Assembly (NCBI RefSeq): GCF_900110425.1
Contig: NZ_FODS01000001.1
Coordinates: 248,001-312,000 of the forward strand
Reading direction: 5' to 3'
Origin: Salinihabitans flavidus
Lineage (GTDB): Bacteria > Pseudomonadota > Alphaproteobacteria > Rhodobacterales > Rhodobacteraceae
DNA length: 64,000 nucleotides
The translations under genes and the position numbers were made by a program. The notes beneath the pieces are model-generated. The model saw only the letters and a program-made list of their open reading frames with translations, made no database searches and was not told the origin of the DNA. This document shows, piece by piece, positions 1 through 8,167 of this stretch (positions are counted from its first letter, which is position 1; each line of letters starts with the position of its first letter).

Positions 1-492
1 AATGGCCAATTCGACTTGGCGATCGAGGGCGACGGGTTTTTCCTGATCGAAGCGCCGAACGGCGAAAGACTGACTCGGGCGGGCAGCTTTTCACCCAACG
101 CCCAAGGCGATCTTGTGAACATGGACGGTCATCGTCTGTTGGATATCGGCGGGGCTCCGGTTTTCGTACCGCCCGACTCCCGTGACATCAATATCGCCGG
201 TGACGGCACACTAAGTTCCAATGGCCGCCCACTCACACAGATCGGAATCTATCAGCCTGTGAACCCGATCGGCCTCAAACGCGAGGATGGCGTGATGTTT
301 CATGCCGAGGATGGGGTGGAACTGACGCAAGGCAGCCGAATTCTCCAGGGTTTCGTCGAAGGGTCAAATGTCGATCCGATTTCGCAAATTGCCCGCATGA
401 TCGAAGTTCAGCGCGCCTATGAAATGGGCCAGAGCTTTCTGGAGTCGGAAAACGAACGCATCCGAAACGCCCTCAAGGCACTCATCCGTTAA
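1..492 (+). CDS. flgF: Flagellar basal-body rod protein FlgF, 5'-truncated by the window edge
   Basis: Proximal rod subunit of the flagellar basal body. The reading frame is open from base 1 and reads NGQFDLAIEGDGFF, the family signature preceding the rod-domain beta region, so the real start lies upstream of the window and the in-frame TTG at 16 is not the start. The C-terminus (GSNVDPISQIARMIEVQRAYE) is the conserved helix that packs into the rod. About 163 residues are visible of a usual 240. The stop codon at 490-492 lies 16 bases before flgG, with a GAAAGGA-type ribosome binding site between them, so it is the head of the visible flgF-G-A-H operon. Confidence 0.93.
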   Translation, partial: NGQFDLAIEGDGFFLIEAPNGERLTRAGSFSPNAQGDLVNMDGHRLLDIGGAPVFVPPDSRDINIAGDGTLSSNGRPLTQIGIYQPVNPIGLKREDGVMFHAEDGVELTQGSRILQGFVEGSNVDPISQIARMIEVQRAYEMGQSFLESENERIRNALKALIR

Positions 493-508
493 GTGAAAGG
501 AAACCGCC

Positions 509-1294
509 ATGCGCGCCCTGAAGATCGCAGCCACCGGCATGAGTGCTCAGCAGTTGCGGGTTGAAACCATTTCCAACAATCTCGCAAACATGTCGACCAC
601 GGGCTATAATGCCCGACGTGCCGAGTTCGCCGATTTGCATTATCAGCAGGTCACTCGCGCCGGTGCGGTCAATGCCGCCGATGGCACCGTTCTTCCGACC
701 GGCGTTCAGGTGGGTCTCGGCGTGCGCCCCTCTGCCGTCACTGTCCATCTGGCCCAAGGCTCTCTGTCTGCGAGCGGCGGAGATCTTGATCTCGCGATCG
801 ACGGCAGCGGCTATCTCGAAGTGACGCTTCCTTCCGGCCAGCCCGCCTATACCAGAGATGGTGCGCTCAAACGAAGTGCGGACGGGCTGATCGTCACCTC
901 CGATGGCTTCCCTGTCGCCCCCGAAATCACAATTCCTGAAGACGCTCGCAGCATCTCCATCAATGCCGATGGTGAAGTCTACGCCTACTTCCAGGATGCC
1001 GTAGAGGGTCAGCGTCTCGGACAATTCACCCTCTCGGGCTTTCCGAACGCAAAGGGGCTTGAGGCAGCGGGAGGAAATCTCTTTCTGGAAAGCGAAGCGT
1101 CGGGCGCGCCCTTTGTCACCAACCCCGGAGAAGACGGACTCGGTACTCTCCGTCAAGGATATCTGGAAGATAGCTCGGTCGATGCCGTGCGGGAGGTGAC
1201 GGAATTGATTGAGGCGCAAAGGGGCTACGAGCTCAACGCCAAGATCATATCGGCGGCAGACCAGATGCTTGGCGCGACGACACAGGTGCGCTGA
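509..1294 (+). CDS. flgG: Flagellar basal-body rod protein FlgG (distal rod)
   Basis: Distal rod subunit, 261 residues, the normal length for the family. The N-terminus (MRALKIAATGMSAQQ, then ISNNLANMSTTGYNARRAEF) is the Flg_bb_rod signature, and the C-terminus (SSVDAVREVTELIEAQRGYE) is the matching rod helix. The two terminal helices polymerise in the rod and the middle forms the surface domain. It follows flgF by 16 bases and its TGA overlaps the ATG of flgA by one base (TGATG), indicating translational coupling. It is exported by the flagellar type III apparatus, whose components (flhB, fliR, flhA, fliP) lie in this same window. Confidence 0.97.
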   Translation: MRALKIAATGMSAQQLRVETISNNLANMSTTGYNARRAEFADLHYQQVTRAGAVNAADGTVLPTGVQVGLGVRPSAVTVHLAQGSLSASGGDLDLAIDGSGYLEVTLPSGQPAYTRDGALKRSADGLIVTSDGFPVAPEITIPEDARSISINADGEVYAYFQDAVEGQRLGQFTLSGFPNAKGLEAAGGNLFLESEASGAPFVTNPGEDGLGTLRQGYLEDSSVDAVREVTELIEAQRGYELNAKIISAADQMLGATTQVR

Positions 1295-1713
1295 TGTTAC
1301 GACAGGCTTCCCTCATCCTGATGCTTCTGGCGACAACAACCTATGCAGATACCGTCGTCTCGGCACAGATCATTCGTCCCAGGACCATTATCACCGCAGA
1401 CGACATCCGGATTCAGGAGGCCTCCATCGCCGGAGGCATTGATGATCCGTCAGAGGTCATCGGAAAGGAAGCGCGCGTTGCCATTTATCCGGGACGACCT
1501 ATCCGACCGGGAGATATCGGTGCGCCCGCCCTGATCGATCGAAACCAGATTGTAACACTGCTCTATGAACGGAACGGTCTCTTGATCTCCACTGAGGGGC
1601 GCTCTCTGACCCGCGCGGCGGCAGAAGAAAGCGTGCGCGTCATGAACCTGTCTTCCCGCACCACCGTGATCGGCTTCCTGCTCCCGGATGGCCGGGTGAA
1701 AGTATCGCAATGA
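1294..1713 (+). CDS. flgA: P-ring assembly chaperone FlgA
   Basis: Periplasmic chaperone for assembly of the FlgI P-ring, 139 residues. It opens with a Sec-type signal peptide (MLRQASLILMLLATTTYA). A SAF-like domain follows (about residues 20-80: SAQIIRPRTIITADDI, then IGKEARVAIYPGRPI), typical of FlgA. It lies between flgG and flgH with 1-base and 4-base overlaps, so all three are co-translated. The length matches the short alphaproteobacterial FlgA form, in which the N-terminal wing is reduced. Confidence 0.93.
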   Translation: MLRQASLILMLLATTTYADTVVSAQIIRPRTIITADDIRIQEASIAGGIDDPSEVIGKEARVAIYPGRPIRPGDIGAPALIDRNQIVTLLYERNGLLISTEGRSLTRAAAEESVRVMNLSSRTTVIGFLLPDGRVKVSQ

Positions 1714-2447
1714 AAGGAAAAAACATGCGGGCTCTGGGGTTTCTGGCTCTCGGTGTTCTGGTTGGTTGCGGAAATTCCGATCATCTCGGAAAGCCGCCAA
1801 GCTTCACGCCAACCATGAACAGCAATGAGCATCACGCGATGCTCACCCGACCTTTACCCGAAACCGTGGAACGGGGAAGACGTTCCGACGATGCCTCGCT
1901 CTGGAGCCGGAACAAAAAGTCACTTCTGGGTGACAGACGCGCGATGCAACGCGGTGACATACTTACCGTTGTCGTTGAAATCGACGACAAGGCCGAGATT
2001 TCCAATTCCACATCGCGCGGACGAAATGGATCGGAAGCCCTTGGTGTGCCGGGATTGTTCGGTCTGCCTCAGCGCATTAATCGTGAACTGCCGGCAGGTG
2101 CGTCGATGAGCGACGCGGTTTCCATTGACTCCAATAGCAGCAGCAGCGGGGATGGCGAGGTCCGGCGGCAGGAAGAGCTTACACTGCGCGTCGCTGCAAC
2201 GGTGGTCGATGTTTTGCCAAACGGAATACTCTCGATCTCGGGATCTCAGGAGGTTCGGGTCAATTTCGAAATGCGCGAACTTCTTGTGACGGGCTATGTC
2301 CGGCCCGAAGACATATCACGACGGAACGAGATCACCTATGACAAGATTGCACAGGCCCGTGTCTCCTATGGGGGACGGGGACAGATCACCGACGTGCAGC
2401 AACCGCGGATCGGTCAGCAGATCCTCGATTCTGTTCTACCATTCTGA
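1710..2447 (+). CDS. flgH: Flagellar L-ring protein FlgH (lipoprotein)
   Basis: Forms the outer-membrane L-ring bushing around the rod. The 245-residue product has a lipoprotein signal ending LVGC, with Cys20 as the lipidated residue. The family core is visible: LWSRNKKSLLGDRRA, GDILTVVVEIDDKA, LPNGILSISGSQEVRVN and the C-terminal GYVRPEDISRRNEI and YGGRGQITDVQQPRIGQ. The start ATG overlaps the flgA stop (ATGA). A second in-frame ATG six codons in would also leave an intact lipobox. The gene ends 11 bases before the fliL-like gene. Confidence 0.97.
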   Translation: MKGKNMRALGFLALGVLVGCGNSDHLGKPPSFTPTMNSNEHHAMLTRPLPETVERGRRSDDASLWSRNKKSLLGDRRAMQRGDILTVVVEIDDKAEISNSTSRGRNGSEALGVPGLFGLPQRINRELPAGASMSDAVSIDSNSSSSGDGEVRRQEELTLRVAATVVDVLPNGILSISGSQEVRVNFEMRELLVTGYVRPEDISRRNEITYDKIAQARVSYGGRGQITDVQQPRIGQQILDSVLPF

Positions 2448-2458
2448 GGGGAAACGAG

Positions 2459-2965
2459 ATGCAGAAACTTCTTCCGCTTTTGCTGGCCTTGATCGGGATT
2501 GGCGGCGGAGGCGTTGCAGGGTATCTGCTCAAACCCAAGCTGGCGGAAGTGCCGCTTGCCAATCCCTGCGGTGACGAGCAAAGCCAACCGGGAACGGCGG
2601 CGGCCGAACCCGTAGACGTAGAGGACCGTCCCACTTCCGTCGGAATCGAGTATGTCAAACTGAACAATCAATTTGTCGTGCCCGTCGTCAAGGACGAGAT
2701 GGTAACCTCTCTGATCGTTTTGACACTTAGCCTTGAAGTCAAGACCGGCCAAAGAGAACTCGTCTTTGAGCGCGAGCCAAAGCTGCGCGATGCTCTACTG
2801 CAAGCGATGTTCGACCATGCCAATCTAGGCGGATTTCATGGGGCTTTCACAAATCCCAATAAACTTGATCCATTGCGTCTCTCTCTACGTGAAACCGCCC
2901 GCAAGATCTTGGGGAATGCTGTCGGGAATGTTCTGATAACCGATCTCGCGCGTCAGGACGTTTGA
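2459..2965 (+). CDS. FliL-like flagellar basal-body-associated membrane protein (first of two)
   Basis: 168 residues with a single N-terminal membrane segment (about residues 3-24, rich in Leu and Gly), a short polar linker and a periplasmic domain (about 60-168). The spacing (VGIEYVKLNNQFVVPVV, then LRDALLQAMFDHANLGGF) is FliL-like. FliL proteins surround the stator and influence motor torque. It ends the flgFGAH operon and has a good ribosome binding site (GAGGGGAAACGAG before ATG). A second, clearer fliL lies at 12434-12955, so this copy may be a diverged paralogue with a different role. The assignment rests on topology and context more than on sharp motifs. Confidence 0.7.
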   Translation: MQKLLPLLLALIGIGGGGVAGYLLKPKLAEVPLANPCGDEQSQPGTAAAEPVDVEDRPTSVGIEYVKLNNQFVVPVVKDEMVTSLIVLTLSLEVKTGQRELVFEREPKLRDALLQAMFDHANLGGFHGAFTNPNKLDPLRLSLRETARKILGNAVGNVLITDLARQDV

Positions 2966-2977
2966 ACCGTTTGGGTT

Positions 2978-3394
2978 TCAACGCCAGGTCATTTGCTCCA
3001 ATAGCACCGATAGTTGCTGAGCCGTCCGGGCATTCTTTTGAGTTTCGCGCGCGCTGTCGCGGATATCCTTCGCCGCCAGCACACGGCCGTTCGCCTTTTT
3101 CAGACGGGCTTGAGAAGCTTCCTTTCGGGCGAGGATATTGGCCAGACGTGCATTGAGCAGCACCCGGTTGCGCGCCATCCAGGTAAACCATAGCGCGTCA
3201 CCACCAAAGCTCCTCATGGCACTGTCCGTGCGAAGCGCATCCCGCGCGGCCCGCTCCTTTTCGTTGAGATCATCAAGCATCGCACGCAGGCGCCGTTCTT
3301 CATCAACAACCCTGCGGAATCCGGCTTCTTCCACCCGATACTGCGTGTCGATCACCTCTGCGAGAGGCTCCAGATTCGTCCTGCTCACGCTCAC
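2978..3394 (-). CDS. FliJ-like small coiled-coil protein of the flagellar export locus
   Basis: 138 residues, almost entirely helical and charged (many Arg, Glu and Ala), with no signal peptide or membrane segment. It has the size and composition of FliJ, the central stalk of the FliI ATPase ring, but no residue signature proves this. Start is GTG at 3394, overlapping the flhB stop (GTGA), so it is translated with flhB. It converges with the fliL-like gene and only 12 bases separate the stop codons. The position directly after flhB in the export-gate operon supports an export-related role. Confidence 0.6.
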   Translation of the reverse strand: MSVSRTNLEPLAEVIDTQYRVEEAGFRRVVDEERRLRAMLDDLNEKERAARDALRTDSAMRSFGGDALWFTWMARNRVLLNARLANILARKEASQARLKKANGRVLAAKDIRDSARETQKNARTAQQLSVLLEQMTWR

Positions 3395-4470
3395 CTCCAG
3401 GCCCTTTCTCGCATGGCGTCGGCGAATCGGATCGCGGCGGCAACCGCTCGGTAGTGATCGGTTGGAATCTCATCACCGATCTCAATCACGGCATAGAGTG
3501 CACGCGCCACGGGCGGGTCACTTCGAACGGGAACTCCATTCTCTCCGGCAATATCCCTGATCCGCTTTGCGATCTCATCGACACCCTTTGCGATACAGAT
3601 TGGTGCCTCTCCACGTTTGCGACTCCACGAAAGGGCGACCGCATAGTGCATCGGATTCACGATCACGACGCTAGCGTCCGGAACATCCGCGAGCATGTGC
3701 GAATTGGCAATCTCCTGCGCCTTGGCCCGGCGCCCTTGCTTCATATGCGGATCGCCCTCGGACTCCTTGGTCTCATCTGTCAGTTCCTTCCGCGACATCA
3801 TGTTCTTGCGCCGGTGTTCCTGCCACTGCCAAAGGTAATCGATCACACCGATGGCAAGCGCAATGACCAGGACCAGTGAAAGAAACTCCACCCCCAACCT
3901 TGCGAGCAGCCCGGCTATGACATGGGGGTCGGCCTGTATCGAACCAGCCATTTCCGACAGCCGGGCCCGAAGGAAAAATGCGAGGCAGATCGAGTAGGTG
4001 ACGAGTTTGGCGAAGCTCTTGGCAAACTCGAACAGCCCGCCCCGGCCATACTTGTTCTTGGCATTCTGCACCGGATTGATCCGCGACGCCTTGAGCATGA
4101 GTTTCTCTGGAGCGACCACAAAAGCCCGCTGCGCCAACACCGCGAGAATGACCGCACCGGCCGGAATGAGAAAAAGCGGGGCCAGACCGATGGCGACGCC
4201 ACGCATCAGACCGCCAGGCAATGTGGAGGGATGACCTTCAAAAACCAGCAGGGACAGTTCCGGCGCCTGATCAATCAGAACCAACAGCGCCTCGCCCACA
4301 GTGCCGACAGTATAGGCACCGGACGCCAGAAGGGCGAGCAGGAAGCCCGCATAGGACGCCGCCACATAGAGGTCCGTCGAGCGCGCGATTTCACCCTTCT
4401 TTCGCGCGTCATCAAGCTTTTTCTGAGTCGGTTCATGAGATTTCTCAGCTTCCTCACCCTGCGCGTTCAT
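3391..4470 (-). CDS. flhB: Flagellar export gate/switch protein FlhB
   Basis: Export apparatus component that switches substrate specificity from rod/hook to filament proteins, 359 residues. The N-terminus (MNAQGEEAEKSHEPTQKKLDDARKKG) is the family signature and fixes the start at 4470, which overlaps the fliR stop (ATGA). Longer upstream in-frame sequence is just fliR read in another frame. Four membrane segments (about 30-210) are followed by the cytosolic autocleavage domain. The self-cleavage loop reads VNPMHYAVAL: Asn272 and Pro273 are present, but the usual Thr of NPTH is Met274. It belongs to the flhA-fliR-flhB-fliJ-like operon. Confidence 0.96.
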   Translation of the reverse strand: MNAQGEEAEKSHEPTQKKLDDARKKGEIARSTDLYVAASYAGFLLALLASGAYTVGTVGEALLVLIDQAPELSLLVFEGHPSTLPGGLMRGVAIGLAPLFLIPAGAVILAVLAQRAFVVAPEKLMLKASRINPVQNAKNKYGRGGLFEFAKSFAKLVTYSICLAFFLRARLSEMAGSIQADPHVIAGLLARLGVEFLSLVLVIALAIGVIDYLWQWQEHRRKNMMSRKELTDETKESEGDPHMKQGRRAKAQEIANSHMLADVPDASVVIVNPMHYAVALSWSRKRGEAPICIAKGVDEIAKRIRDIAGENGVPVRSDPPVARALYAVIEIGDEIPTDHYRAVAAAIRFADAMRERAWR

Positions 4471-5240
4471 CGCCCACCCACGGGACTGGCGAGGAAACCG
4501 TTGAACGCCTCGATCCAGACGCTGAGCAGAAACGGCGAAACCAGAAAGAGCAGGAATAGACCCCCCGCCGTGATCACAGGGGCACCGACAAAGGCCACCA
4601 TCAGCTGCGGCATCGCCCTGTTGATTACCCCAAGGGTCAGATTGTAAAGCACTGACATGATCACGAATGGTGCCGCGAGGCTGAAGGCGAGCGAGAAGGC
4701 CCGCGCAACCTGCGCGATCCCCCATTCCGAAAGCGCGCCTGCCTCGGGCATACGGCCAGCGGGAAATACCTCATAGGACAGAATCAAAAGCTCGGCCACA
4801 CGCACATGCAATCCGGTCAGGACAGCGAGCGCCAGCCCGGCCACGACGAGAAGATGTCCCATAGCGGGCAGTGGCTCGGCCCCCGCCGACCCAAGAAGTT
4901 GCGACAGCGACGTTGCCTGAGCCGCCATGGAACCCGCGACCTGCAGTGCGAAGATGAACATCCGGACTCCGATCCCGAGAGCCAGCCCGACCCCGGCCTC
5001 GCTCACGGCAAGCCAGCCGAAAGAGAGCAAGTCGCGCTCTGTTCCGATAGGCGTCGCCAGTGAGGGCGCGACGACAAGCGTGAAAACGAAAGCAAGCGCC
5101 AGCTTGACCCGTGCGGGAACCGATTGCTCCCCAAAGGCGGGAAGAACCGCCATCGCCGCACCGACCCTTAGAAAGACCGCAGCCCCATGCCAGAACATGT
5201 CCTGCGACAGATTGAACAGGGCCAGTGCGGTGTCATTCAT
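4467..5240 (-). CDS. fliR: Flagellar export gate protein FliR
   Basis: Integral membrane component of the FliPQR export gate, 257 residues with about six hydrophobic segments. Family features include the N-terminal FLRVGAAMAVLPAFGEQSVPARVKLALAF and, towards the C-terminus, NRAMPQLMVAFVGAPVITAGG. It overlaps flhA upstream and flhB downstream by four bases each, giving tight translational coupling along flhA-fliR-flhB. fliP lies about 11 kb away on the other strand, and fliQ is not in the window. Confidence 0.95.
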   Translation of the reverse strand: MNDTALALFNLSQDMFWHGAAVFLRVGAAMAVLPAFGEQSVPARVKLALAFVFTLVVAPSLATPIGTERDLLSFGWLAVSEAGVGLALGIGVRMFIFALQVAGSMAAQATSLSQLLGSAGAEPLPAMGHLLVVAGLALAVLTGLHVRVAELLILSYEVFPAGRMPEAGALSEWGIAQVARAFSLAFSLAAPFVIMSVLYNLTLGVINRAMPQLMVAFVGAPVITAGGLFLLFLVSPFLLSVWIEAFNGFLASPVGGR

Positions 5241-7324
5241 GCCGGCACGACCCCGACAAGCGACGGACGCGCCTCCAGCCCGATCTCCTCAAACGACAGC
5301 ACGGGATTTGGTATCCCTTTTGCGCTCATCACGGTGCGCAGAAAGCGGCGGCGCCGGGTCGAGGTCACGACCGCCGGAGACACTCCCTTGCCGCTGGCCT
5401 CGGTCAGCTTGTCCGACACCGACGTCGCAAGGGTGTTGAAAATGTCCGGGGGCAGGGCAATGTCGAAACCGCCTTTTTCACCTTCGATCTGATAGGTGTT
5501 GAACGTGTCCTCCCATTCGGGCGCAAGCTGCACAAGCGGTATGGTGCCATCTTCACGCCGCAACGCAGAAACGAGTTGGAATCCCAGCCTGTGGCGGACA
5601 TGTTCGCTGATTGCCTCGGGACGGACATGAATCTGACGGGCTTCGGCAATCGCCTCCATGATCAGCGGCAGGTTTCGGATCGAAACCTGCTCCTCCAGCA
5701 ACAGCCTCAGAACCCGGTGCAGAAGGTCCATCGGTACCTTGTCCGGGATCAACTCATCAAGCAACTTGCGGTTTGCCTCCGCCCGCCCGGGGTCCGACAA
5801 TCTAACCATCTCATCAAGAAGGCGGCGCAGCGATTTCAACGTGAGCAGACGAGCTAGGTTCTTGCGGATGATCTCCAGAAGATGCGTAGCCAGAATCTCC
5901 ACCGGGGTGACGATGGTCAGCCCCGAAAGCGCGGCGCTTTCCTGATCCCCGGGGCTGATCCATCGCGCTGGTGCACCATAAACAGGCTCACTTATATCCT
6001 TGCCATCGGGCAGATTTGACCCGCCTTCGGGAATCAGTGCCAGCACTCTGTCGGGCAGGAGAGTCGCTCGCGCAAGCTCCACCCCATGGATACGCACGAC
6101 ATAGCTCCCCGTTGGCAGGGCCGCATCGTCTGTCAGCCGGATCTCCGGCAGGATCACACCAAAGCTCGAGGCGACATGGGACCGCATGCTCGCGATACGG
6201 GCATCAAGGCCGGCTCCTGCATCGAGCACCATATTGACCAGATCGGGCGCGAACTCGACGTGAATATCATCGAGGTCGAGCATATCACCCATGGTTTTCT
6301 CGGTCGGGCCATGCGTTTCTTCCGGCTCCGCCTGATCTTCAGCCGCGCGACTGGTCTGATTTCGGTGAAGGAAATAGGCCACCGCGCCAAGGCCCGCTCC
6401 GCCCGCGATGAAGGGCAGGAACGGCAGGCCGGGGACAAGCGCGAAAAGCACCATCAGTACGGCGACTGTCACAAGCGCGGGCGGATACTTCCCGAGCTGG
6501 GCAACGAGCGTCAAGTCGGTCGATCCGGTGTTGCCCCCGCGCGCCAGAAGCAGGGCTGAGGCAATGGAAATGATGACCGCCGGAATCTGCGTCACAAGCC
6601 CGTCACCAACGGTCAGGATCGAATAGGTTTCGAACGCCTCCGCCAGGGGCATGCCATGCACAACGATCCCCATCACCAGCCCCATGATCAGGTTCATCAT
6701 GGTGATGAGAAGCCCGGCAATGGCATCGCCCTTGACGAATTTCGACGCCCCGTCGAGCGAGCCGAAGAAGGTGGTCTCCTGCTGCTCCACCTCCCGACGG
6801 CGTTTGGCCTCGGCATGGTCGATCGCACCGGCCGACATGTCGCTGTCGATGGCGAGCTGTTTGCCCGGCATCCCGTCCAGCGCAAATCGCGCGCCGACCT
6901 CTGCCATCCGCGCCGCCCCCTTGGTGATCACCATGAAGTTCACGATGAGCAAAACACCGAACACCACCAGCCCAAGAAAAACGCTACCCGACATGACGAA
7001 ATTCGCGAAACCCTGGATCACGTCCCCGGCGGCTCCGGTTCCGGTATGCCCTTGTCCGATGATTAGCTTGGTCGAGGACACGTTGAGCGACAGACGCAGC
7101 ATCAGAGACGCCAGAAGCACTGTTGGAAAGGCGGAAAAATCCAACGGTCGCTCAATGAACAGCGTCACCGTGAAAATCAGGATCGCCAGTGCGAACGACC
7201 CGGCCAGACCGATATCAAGCACCCAAGCCGGTACGGGCAATATCATCATCACGATGACCGCCATCAGTGCCAGCGCGAGCAATATTGTCGGACTGAACAC
7301 TGCCTTGAGCGAAAGAACAGACAT
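5237..7324 (-). CDS. flhA: Flagellar export gate protein FlhA
   Basis: Largest export-gate subunit, 695 residues. It has an N-terminal membrane domain with about eight segments, containing the FHIPEP-family region (MPGKQLAIDSDMSAGAIDHAEAKRRR and FFGSLDGASKFVKGDAIAG). The C-terminal cytosolic domain from about residue 340 forms the nonameric docking ring for chaperone-substrate complexes. Length and order of motifs are normal. The gene follows the lytic transglycosylase gene by 3 bases and overlaps fliR by four. Confidence 0.98.
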   Translation of the reverse strand: MSVLSLKAVFSPTILLALALMAVIVMMILPVPAWVLDIGLAGSFALAILIFTVTLFIERPLDFSAFPTVLLASLMLRLSLNVSSTKLIIGQGHTGTGAAGDVIQGFANFVMSGSVFLGLVVFGVLLIVNFMVITKGAARMAEVGARFALDGMPGKQLAIDSDMSAGAIDHAEAKRRREVEQQETTFFGSLDGASKFVKGDAIAGLLITMMNLIMGLVMGIVVHGMPLAEAFETYSILTVGDGLVTQIPAVIISIASALLLARGGNTGSTDLTLVAQLGKYPPALVTVAVLMVLFALVPGLPFLPFIAGGAGLGAVAYFLHRNQTSRAAEDQAEPEETHGPTEKTMGDMLDLDDIHVEFAPDLVNMVLDAGAGLDARIASMRSHVASSFGVILPEIRLTDDAALPTGSYVVRIHGVELARATLLPDRVLALIPEGGSNLPDGKDISEPVYGAPARWISPGDQESAALSGLTIVTPVEILATHLLEIIRKNLARLLTLKSLRRLLDEMVRLSDPGRAEANRKLLDELIPDKVPMDLLHRVLRLLLEEQVSIRNLPLIMEAIAEARQIHVRPEAISEHVRHRLGFQLVSALRREDGTIPLVQLAPEWEDTFNTYQIEGEKGGFDIALPPDIFNTLATSVSDKLTEASGKGVSPAVVTSTRRRRFLRTVMSAKGIPNPVLSFEEIGLEARPSLVGVVPA

Positions 7325-7327
7325 GGC

Positions 7328-8053
7328 TCAGCCTCCAGCCGCGAAGAGAGAGCGCCGCTCTGGGTCAGGCTGCAACCGCACGAGCGAACCAAGAGCGGCA
7401 ACGCCCTGCTTGCCGGACAGCAATGGCAAGCCATTGCTTGCGATCACTGTCGCATCGGTAGGCCCTGTGCCTCTGATGTCATCGGATTCGATCCTGCCGG
7501 ACTCATCCAGCGACGCCCTGATCCTGATGAAGCGTGCCTTGTAGCGGTTGGCGTACTTCGGCGTGCGTGAATGATAGGCTGCCGCTGCTTCGGGCCAGTT
7601 TCCGGTCTCATGATGTAGCCGGCTCAGAAAATCGGCCGCATATCTGGCGTTTTTGACCGGATCGAACATCTGAGCGATCGTCTGAAATGCTTCACCGTGC
7701 CATTTGTAGTTGATTTGGAAACACCCCACATCGAAGCTGCGCGCGCCTCGTTTGTGGTTCCGGAGGGCATAGCGCAGCGCCTCTTGCTCGCTATCGAACC
7801 AGAGACCCTTGCCCTCCATGTTCACCGTCCAGGGCCACGGATTATATCGCCCGCTGCGCATTCGTCCGGTCTCTGAACGGGTGATCGCCATCAGGACGTC
7901 CATCGGCACACCAGTGTCACTGGATGCGATACGGGCCGCCCGGTCACAAATGGCACTCTCGACAGATGCGGCCAGTATGGCAGGGCCAGGCAGCGCGAGC
8001 ATCGTCGCAAGAATGACACGAGGGATGAAAAGGCCCCGAATTCTTCTGGGCAT
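7328..8053 (-). CDS. Lytic transglycosylase, SLT-family, flagellar locus
   Basis: Secreted peptidoglycan lytic enzyme, probably opening the wall for rod assembly since alphaproteobacterial FlgJ lacks a muramidase domain. The product has a signal peptide (MPRRIRGLFIPRVILATMLALP...) and one SLT domain. The catalytic Glu is seen in ITRSETGR (Glu61 from this start), followed by DVGCFQINYKWHG in place of the usual GLMQI and by AAAAYHSRTP. The start at 8053 gives a short signal-peptide n-region; an ATG at 8080 would add nine residues, and neither has a strong ribosome binding site. It lies 3 bases upstream of flhA in the same transcriptional direction. Confidence 0.85.
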   Translation of the reverse strand: MPRRIRGLFIPRVILATMLALPGPAILAASVESAICDRAARIASSDTGVPMDVLMAITRSETGRMRSGRYNPWPWTVNMEGKGLWFDSEQEALRYALRNHKRGARSFDVGCFQINYKWHGEAFQTIAQMFDPVKNARYAADFLSRLHHETGNWPEAAAAYHSRTPKYANRYKARFIRIRASLDESGRIESDDIRGTGPTDATVIASNGLPLLSGKQGVAALGSLVRLQPDPERRSLFAAGG

Positions 8054-8167
8054 GAGGTTTGATCCGTTATTTGTTCGCATTCTGCGGTGACGTTCACCGG
8101 GATATGCTCAGGAGATTTAGATTCGGTAACGCCGCCCGCGAAAATGGAAAGGAACCTTCATTTCGGC

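Noticed and set aside
4471-4725. N-terminal extension of flhB into fliR
   Set aside because: The extension is out-of-frame fliR; the family start MNAQGEE lies at 4470 with ATGA coupling.
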